From Actinomadura barringtoniae (GTDB lineage: Bacteria > Actinomycetota > Actinomycetes > Streptosporangiales > Streptosporangiaceae): DNA of 64,000 nucleotides. Positions within the stretch are counted from its first letter, which is position 1. Every line of letters begins with the position of its first letter. The notes under the pieces are model-generated. The model made no database searches. It was not told where the DNA came from and worked only from the letters and a program-made list of their open reading frames with translations. The stretch is from NCBI RefSeq assembly GCF_017573505.1, contig NZ_JAGEOJ010000004.1:496001-560000 (forward strand). Direction: 5' to 3'. A program made the position numbers and the translations under genes. This document shows positions 59,401 through 64,000 of the stretch, in pieces.

Positions 59401-59625
59401 ACTAGTCGTGACCGGCCGGCCGACGCCGACCAGGAGCAACGCCAGCAAATACGCCTGCTGCCGAGGGCCGACGTCCTGCTCGGCTCCGTCCCGCCACACA
59501 CGCAACGGGCCGAGGACCCGCAATAGCACCCGCCCCGCGCTCATCGACGCATCGGTATGAACCCGGATCGGTGAGTTGGGCAGGACCACGCCGTTCGACT
59601 CCACGATCAACGAAAGATCACCCAT
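56269..59625 (-). pseudogene. SARP/AfsR-type regulator (BTAD + AAA ATPase + TPR), interrupted by an in-frame TGA
   Basis: The frame starts at ATG 59625 or 59544 (MSAGRVLLRVLGPL) with a winged-helix DNA-binding domain and BTAD (to about residue 285), then an AAA domain with Walker A GEPGVGKSS. At the Walker B region it reads LLLIVDDLQ then TGA (58303-58305), where Trp (TGG) is conserved in VDDLQWAD. The same frame continues without shift: ADATSLQLFGHLAGR and 660 more residues of ATPase sensor and TPR-like repeats. The C-terminus is also abnormal, changing to low-quality sequence after VVRAAAEAA near 56455. An intact protein would be about 1,100 residues and activate a secondary-metabolite or catabolic cluster. 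Sequencing error or stop readthrough are alternatives to a true nonsense mutation. Confidence 0.82.
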
Positions 59626-59736
59626 TATCGGCCGCCCCCACGACCAGGTCCAGCCCAGCTAGGCCGCCTGGGGCCGACGGCCAGAACCGATCTCACGACT
59701 GGGCTTCCCCCTCGCCGGCTCCTGCGCTCCGTCCGC

Positions 59737-60654
59737 TCAGGGGCGCACGCGAATGACGGTCTTGCCCTTGCGCCGCTCGGTCGGGTTGAGCGCGGGGAGG
59801 GCGTCCTCAAGGGGCGCAATGGTTCCGATCTGCATGCGAAGGCGCCCGTGCCGCACCCGGTCGACGATCTCCACCAGCTGACTCGGAACGGCCTCGACGA
59901 CGAAGTCGACCGCGAGACCGTCGACAGGTCGAGCCTCCACGGGGCCGACCACCGACACCAGGGTCCCGCCGGGCCGGATGATGCTCGCCGAGCGCCTCTG
60001 GACGTCGCCACCGATGACATCGAAGACCAGGTCGACGCCTCCGATGTCTTCGAGATCCTCGTCGCCGAGCGCCAGGAACTCGTTCGCGCCGAAGTCGAGC
60101 GCGGCCTGGCGGTCCGCCGCCCGCCCCGTACCGATGACATAGGCGCCGAACTCCCGGGCGAGCTGCGTCACCACAGATCCGACCGCGCCGGCGGCACCGT
60201 GCGCGAGGACGCTCTGCCCCGCCTGAAGACGACCGTGCTGGAACAGGCCCTGCCATGCGGTCAGGCCGGAGATCGGCAGGCTCGCACCCACTGTGAAGTC
60301 GACGTTCCCGGGAAGCGGCGCGAGATTACGCGCCTCCACAGCCGCGTACTCGGCCAGCGTTCCATCGCGATGCCAGTCGGTGATCCCGAACACCCGCTGG
60401 CCCACCGAGAGCCCCGTCGTGCCGTAGCCGAGGGAGGTGACCACTCCGGCGAACTCATGGCCGATGATCGCCGGGGTCCGGTCATGGCCGGACCGATCGA
60501 CCCACGTCGAGGGCCACTCCCACTCCGCCGGGACAAAGCCCGACGCATGGACCGCAACCACGACGTCATTGATCGCCGGTGTCGGCTCAGGCCGCTCCGC
60601 CAGCTTGATTCCAGCCGCTTCCGCGGCCTGATCAGTCGCGACGATCGCCTTCAT
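59737..60654 (-). CDS. NADP-dependent zinc-independent alcohol dehydrogenase/quinone oxidoreductase (MDR family)
   Basis: This 305-residue MDR protein has MKAIVATDQ, IIGHEFAGVVTSLG, GQRVFG, the nucleotide loop AHGAAGAVGSVVTQLAREFGA and VFDVIGGDVQRRS. No structural or catalytic zinc ligands are seen, so it belongs to the quinone oxidoreductase-like group. GGAGGTAG precedes ATG 60654. It is divergent from the broken MmyB regulator; such reductase/MmyB pairs are common, so it may have lost its regulator. Confidence 0.9.
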   Translation of the reverse strand: MKAIVATDQAAEAAGIKLAERPEPTPAINDVVVAVHASGFVPAEWEWPSTWVDRSGHDRTPAIIGHEFAGVVTSLGYGTTGLSVGQRVFGITDWHRDGTLAEYAAVEARNLAPLPGNVDFTVGASLPISGLTAWQGLFQHGRLQAGQSVLAHGAAGAVGSVVTQLAREFGAYVIGTGRAADRQAALDFGANEFLALGDEDLEDIGGVDLVFDVIGGDVQRRSASIIRPGGTLVSVVGPVEARPVDGLAVDFVVEAVPSQLVEIVDRVRHGRLRMQIGTIAPLEDALPALNPTERRKGKTVIRVRP

Positions 60655-60964
60655 TTCTACCTCCGTAAACCCCGTGTGCTCGCTGGCTCTAAGCGCAGGT
60701 CTATGACTATGTCCTTGTCCACACCGGTGGGACTCAATGCAGTTCAGTGACTCCGCTCGTCCCTGGTATCGGACCATTCTGAGCTTGCCAGTCCGCTATC
60801 GGCAGTCAACACGCGCATCATCATCAAGGGCGTTCACGCGACGAACAACGACCAGCTCCATCGAGCCCTCATTTGCGTTCTCGCCGCGGCTCCACACCAG
60901 GCATTTGGTCAGGGGCATGTCTCTCTGAGGGCCGCGGAGGCGGTCGATCGTTGGTGGCGATCCT

Positions 60965-61081
60965 TCAATGACGGCCGGGACGGGTGCCCGGGACGGCGAT
61001 GCCGTGCTCGTAGGCCAGGACGACGGCCTGGACACGGTCGCGGAGGTGGAGCTTGGCGAACACGCTGGCGACGTGTCCGAA
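60965..61081 (-). pseudogene. C-terminal remnant of a LuxR/NarL-type regulator
   Basis: The minus strand encodes VFGHVASVFAKLHLRDRVQA followed by VVLAYEHGIAVPG and a stop at 60965-60967. This is the recognition helix and end of a NarL/LuxR HTH (VKTHVxxxLxKLxxRDRxQAVVxAYE). The receiver domain is absent. The similarity stops where MmyB sequence begins on the other strand. Confidence 0.75.
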
Positions 61082-61795
61082 GACGTCCTCGACGCGGTCG
61101 CTCGCGCCCTGCGTCTGGACGACGACGAACGCACCTACCTGTTCGACCTGGCCCGGTCATCGCGGCACGCGAGCCGCGCGCCGTCGCGTCGCAGGGACGT
61201 CGAGGTCCCGCCCCGGGTCCAGTGGCTGCTCGACTCCATGACGGTGTCCTCGGCGTTCGTACGCAACGGCCGTACGGACGTCGTCGCCGGCAACCCCCTG
61301 GCCCGGGCACTGCTCGCGCCGATGTTCGACAGCGCCACCATCGACAGGCGCGGCCGCCCCAACATCGCCCGCTACATCTTCCTCGACCCCGGCGCACATG
61401 ACTTCTTCGTCGACTGGGATGCCGCCGGCATCGCCACCGCCGCCCTGCTGCGCGCCGAGGCCGCACGCGAGCCCCACGACCGGGCACTGCGCGAACTCGT
61501 CGGCGAGTTGTCCACCCTCAGCCCCGAGTTCCGCAGCCAATGGGCCGCGCACGACGTCCTGATGCGCCACGACGGCATCAAACGGCTCCAGCACCCCGAC
61601 GTAGGCCACCTGGACCTGACCTTCCAGTCCCTCGACCTACCCCTGTCCGACCGGACCGTGCACGATCTGATCATCTACACCGCCGAACCCGGCACCGCAT
61701 CCGAAGACCGGCTCAAACTCCTCGCCAGCTGGGCGGCCACCCAATCTCCGGCGGCACAGCCCACCCGCCACTCTCCTCAGCGCGGACCGCTCTGA
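61073..61795 (+). pseudogene. MmyB-type XRE regulator lacking its DNA-binding domain
   Basis: From about 61073 the plus strand encodes SEDVLDAVARALRLDDDERTYLFDL, the end of an XRE HTH region, followed by a complete MmyB ligand-binding domain (VQWLLDSMTVSSAFVRNGRTDVVAGNPLARALLAP, FLDPGAHDFFVDWD, LVGELSTLSPEFRSQWAAHDV, IIYTAEPGTASEDRLKLLASW). The HTH start is gone and replaced by antisense LuxR sequence. A frame from ATG 60968 reads through the junction and could give a 275-residue chimera, but without DNA binding. Confidence 0.78.
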
Positions 61796-62047
61796 TCCGT
61801 CGCGGTTCGCCCGGCCAAGAGGCCGAAGCGCGGACTCGACCGGCCGAGGCGAGACTAGGCGCGAGCGTGGCCGCCCCGCTTGGTCCGGTGGCGCACGATT
61901 CAGGCCAGGTCATCGGTCCAGCGCCGGACGTCCACGCCGCAATGCACGAATCGGCGGCTGAGCCGGATCGGCCACGGTCCGGCCGGGAAAGGCTGACCGG
62001 GGCGGGCCACCCTTGGCCCGTTGCGAGACCGAGGTCGCGGCGTGACG

Positions 62048-63196
62048 ATGAGCTGCACCTCGACGTCGAAGGGCGAAGGGCAGGCCGGACGGATGATTCT
62101 GCACAGCGGGTATCTGGCGGAGACCGACAGCTTCCGGGTCATCAGGGATCAGCTGGAGCTCGAGGAGACGGTGAGGACGCTCTGCGATGAGACGGGCCAG
62201 GCCGCTGACGTCTACACCGGCAATGTGCCGGTGGCGCACGCGCCCGCGACGAACTACGCGGTGGGGCACGGACTCCACGGTCTCGCCCTCGACTGGCTCC
62301 TGCCCGACGAATTCGCAGAGCAGCTGGTCAACCGCCGGGGCTTGCAGGCCGGAGACAGGATCTGCCTGATCACCTGCTTCGCCGGCGCGCTCAACGGCGC
62401 AGCCCAGCAGCTCGCCACCGCGATCGGCGCCCTGCACGTCATGGGGGTCGAGGTCAGCGGCCCGCTGGACTACATCCACTGGAACCTGCACGGCGAGCTG
62501 CTGCTCAAGGACTACCTGGCAGCCGACCAGGATCTCCAGAACGCGGGCACGAAGTGGAGCAGGGTCGAGGACAAGGCCTGGAAGCTGTACGTGGGCTACC
62601 TCAAGGCCGGATGTACCAAGGCCCTGCAACTGGCGTTCGCGGCGAACGAGGCCGGGGCGACCGGGCTGGTGCTGGACTTCGCGGCCCGCCGGCCCGACAC
62701 CAATAAGAAGGGCTCGATCACCGCCCTCGTCAGCAAGGCGAACCAGAACACCGGCCCGGTGAAGGTCAAGGCCCTCCAGGGCATCATCGTCCAGGCCACC
62801 ATCGAGAACCGGCTCTTTGCCGACGGGAAAGTGGACCGCGAGAGCACCCACCAGGCCTGGTCGACCGAGCTGCGCACCCTGCTGGGCGGGCTCTACCTGC
62901 TGGCCGACCCGCATGGCGGCCAGGCCACCACCAACCGGAAGATCACCAAGGCCCGGCGAGAGATGCGCGAGGTACTGGCCGCCGACTGGCCCGCACACAG
63001 CGTCGCCTACTTCGACCGGCTCCGCACACTCACCAAAGGCACAGCCGCCGCCTCGACCTGGCAGACCTACATCAGCGCACTCCCGGCACCCCCGATCCAC
63101 CAGCCGGCCGTCCAAGCACAGCCCCAGCCGACCATGACGCTGGAAGAACTCGACGCCGAGCTCAACCAGCTCCTCGCAGAATGGGACGCCTTCTGA
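62048..63196 (+). CDS. Unknown protein with a possible His/Cys protease-like core
   Basis: I do not recognise this 382-residue protein with certainty. One segment, YAVGHGLHGLALDWLLPDEFAEQL followed about 20 residues later by GDRICLITCFAGALNGAAQQLATAIG, has the layout of caspase/C80-like cysteine peptidases: a His on one strand and a Cys after a hydrophobic strand, then a helix. The C-terminal half (KWSRVEDKAWKLYVGYLKAG, GLVLDFAARRPDTNKKGSI) is helical with a proline-rich spacer and an acidic end. No signal peptide or membrane segment is present. ATG 62048 is one option; ATG 62093 (MILHSGYLAETD) is another. It faces a double-HTH regulator gene. A role in defence or toxin processing is only a guess. 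Confidence 0.65.
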   Translation: MSCTSTSKGEGQAGRMILHSGYLAETDSFRVIRDQLELEETVRTLCDETGQAADVYTGNVPVAHAPATNYAVGHGLHGLALDWLLPDEFAEQLVNRRGLQAGDRICLITCFAGALNGAAQQLATAIGALHVMGVEVSGPLDYIHWNLHGELLLKDYLAADQDLQNAGTKWSRVEDKAWKLYVGYLKAGCTKALQLAFAANEAGATGLVLDFAARRPDTNKKGSITALVSKANQNTGPVKVKALQGIIVQATIENRLFADGKVDRESTHQAWSTELRTLLGGLYLLADPHGGQATTNRKITKARREMREVLAADWPAHSVAYFDRLRTLTKGTAAASTWQTYISALPAPPIHQPAVQAQPQPTMTLEELDAELNQLLAEWDAF

Positions 63197-63262
63197 TCTT
63201 GGGAGTGTTCTGAGCCGAGATCACCGCGTTCGCCCTGCGGGCGAGCACGGCCGGCGGTCGAT

Positions 63263-63709
63263 TCAGAGCGGGCGCCGTTGTCGGCTGCGGTGCAGAGCAT
63301 CGCGCACCGTCTCGGTGTTCACGTCAAGTGCGTCAGCGAGTTTGCGCAGCACCTCGTCCGGTACTTGTGCCGCGCCTCGCCCGAGATCGAGGCGGTGCAC
63401 CAGGCCCTCATAGGGCAGCCCGGCCTGTGCCGCGAGGTCCTTGGCACTCAAGCCCCGCCGCACGCGAAGGTCATGCAACGACGGAGCCTCGACGTCCGCG
63501 TCGAAGAGCTCGTAGGGATCAGCCTGGAGTGCCTTGGCGAGCTCGACCAGATTGTGTGGTGTCGGGACCGAACGTCCGTCCTCCCACTGCCACACCTGGG
63601 CGCGGCTCACACCGATCTTGTCCCCGAGTTGCGCCAGCGACCAACCCCGCCCCTCGCGCAACCCACGCACCGCCGACGGGCGGAACCCGCGGACCGATCT
63701 CGGCGGCAT
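63263..63709 (-). CDS. XRE-family protein with two HTH domains
   Basis: This 148-residue protein carries two Cro/CI-type HTH domains in tandem: VRGLREGRGWSLAQLGDKIGVSRAQVWQWEDGRSVPTPHNLVELAKAL (about residues 14-62) and LHDLRVRRGLSAKDLAAQAGLPYEGLVHRLDLGRGAAQVPDEVLRKLADAL (about 78-128). ATG 63709 has GGGGAGAGG upstream and is preferred over GTG 63742. Tandem HTH domains allow a monomer to read an asymmetric or paired site. It is convergent with the unknown protein gene. Confidence 0.87.
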   Translation of the reverse strand: MPPRSVRGFRPSAVRGLREGRGWSLAQLGDKIGVSRAQVWQWEDGRSVPTPHNLVELAKALQADPYELFDADVEAPSLHDLRVRRGLSAKDLAAQAGLPYEGLVHRLDLGRGAAQVPDEVLRKLADALDVNTETVRDALHRSRQRRPL

Positions 63710-64000
63710 ACCTCTCCCCTGCTGCGCCCACCAACCGTTCACACCGAACGTAGCGCCTTCATGTGGCGAGACCGCCGAACCACGCAGCGAGACCCCCAGT
63801 TACCGCGATGGGCCTGATCGTGAACGCGATCGCGTTCGTCCATGCGACAGGCCCCGGCTTCCATGTCGGGAGCCGTCACACCAACGTCGACAAGGTCAAG
63901 GCTTACACAGAAATCGTTGCCGGCGTCCGCCACTGAACGTGAACCCGGACGGTGGTACGGAACGTGCACCACTGGGCGACCGCCCCTTCTTGCAGCACCG
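63710..64000. other. Right edge: no confident gene
   Basis: A 42-codon plus-strand frame (63808-63936, MGLIVNAIAFVHATGPGFHV...) has no family match that I know and no clear ribosome binding site. It may be a fragment. Promoter elements of the double-HTH gene should lie at 63710-63800, but none stands out. Confidence 0.3.

Noticed and set aside
56476..59526. 1016-codon plus-strand frame
   Set aside because: It is antisense to the SARP-AAA coding sequence, whose motifs are clear even though the gene is broken.
1..64000. CRISPR array, tRNA/rRNA genes, integrase, insertion sequence or biosynthetic PKS/NRPS genes
   Set aside because: None was found when reading both strands; the only repeats are the protein-level module duplication and short palindromes.

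Overview
The window is high-GC, tightly packed DNA with many GTG starts, 4-base ATGA/GTGA gene overlaps and actinobacterial gene families (SARP-AAA regulator, MmyB-type and PucR regulators, lipoprotein sugar-binding protein, Tat-exported GH32). It looks like chromosomal DNA of a soil actinomycete, probably a filamentous Streptosporangiales-type organism. The genus is inference only. I saw no tRNA, rRNA, CRISPR array, integrase or insertion sequence.

Positions 1-22010 form one large catabolic region. A first operon (1-4232) holds two aldehyde dehydrogenases around a PHBH-type flavin monooxygenase. A secreted hydrolase (4347) and a Dabb-domain protein (5663, minus) follow. A second, long operon (5772-16964) starts with a tandem nitrilase and then carries five genes that read like the plant chlorophyll-breakdown set: a red chlorophyll catabolite reductase (RCCR) homologue (7451), a chlorophyllase-like alpha/beta hydrolase (8251), a Rieske oxygenase (9219; pheophorbide a oxygenase is a Rieske enzyme), a second protein of the bilin-reductase superfamily (10343), and an SDR that resembles chlorophyll b reductase NYC1/NOL (12008). 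An unknown protein (11061) and a membrane protein (12787) are embedded among them. The operon ends with an Asp/Glu-racemase-family enzyme, an acyl-CoA ligase and a His-rich bicupin. A hydantoinase-type cyclic amidohydrolase (minus, 18427) and a CoA-transferase / cyclase / MmgE-PrpD operon (18606-22010) complete the region. My hypothesis is a bacterial pathway that opens and reduces chlorophyll or another tetrapyrrole and then consumes the monopyrrole or maleimide fragments (imidase, amidase, isomerase or decarboxylase, CoA transfer). Three promoters share a GGAAAC-N3-GTTTC-like palindrome, which suggests a single regulator encoded outside the window.

Positions 22007-31425 contain a PlsC acyltransferase with a patatin, then a fructan-use locus: LacI regulator, FrcBCA-like ABC transporter, PfkB sugar kinase and a secreted GH32 levanase/inulinase with two duplicated C-terminal modules. 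The palindrome GCGCAAGCGCTTGCGC lies between the regulator and the transporter genes.

Positions 31449-42188 hold a lipoprotein-like gene and a second acyl-CoA pathway. The minus-strand operon is acyl-CoA synthetase, VOC protein, CMD protein, acyl-CoA dehydrogenase and SMP-30 lactonase. It faces a TetR regulator, a SnoaL-like protein and an APH-family phosphotransferase. A MarR pair and an NAD-binding DUF2867-type protein follow.

Positions 42279-55000 are accessory: a secreted S1 protease, a GH25 lysozyme, several one-gene regulator/target pairs with visible palindromes (MerR, XRE-cupin/MBL, TetR/MFS), a secreted GH43-like protein and a membrane Ser/Thr kinase. From about 45 kb rightwards broken genes accumulate: an N-terminally deleted NmrA-type reductase still behind its MerR promoter, an alpha/beta-hydrolase tail, a SARP-AAA regulator interrupted by a single in-frame TGA at a conserved Trp and joined to a membrane-protein tail, and back-to-front fragments of a LuxR and an MmyB regulator. 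The far right carries an unknown protein with a possible His/Cys protease-like core beside a double-HTH regulator.
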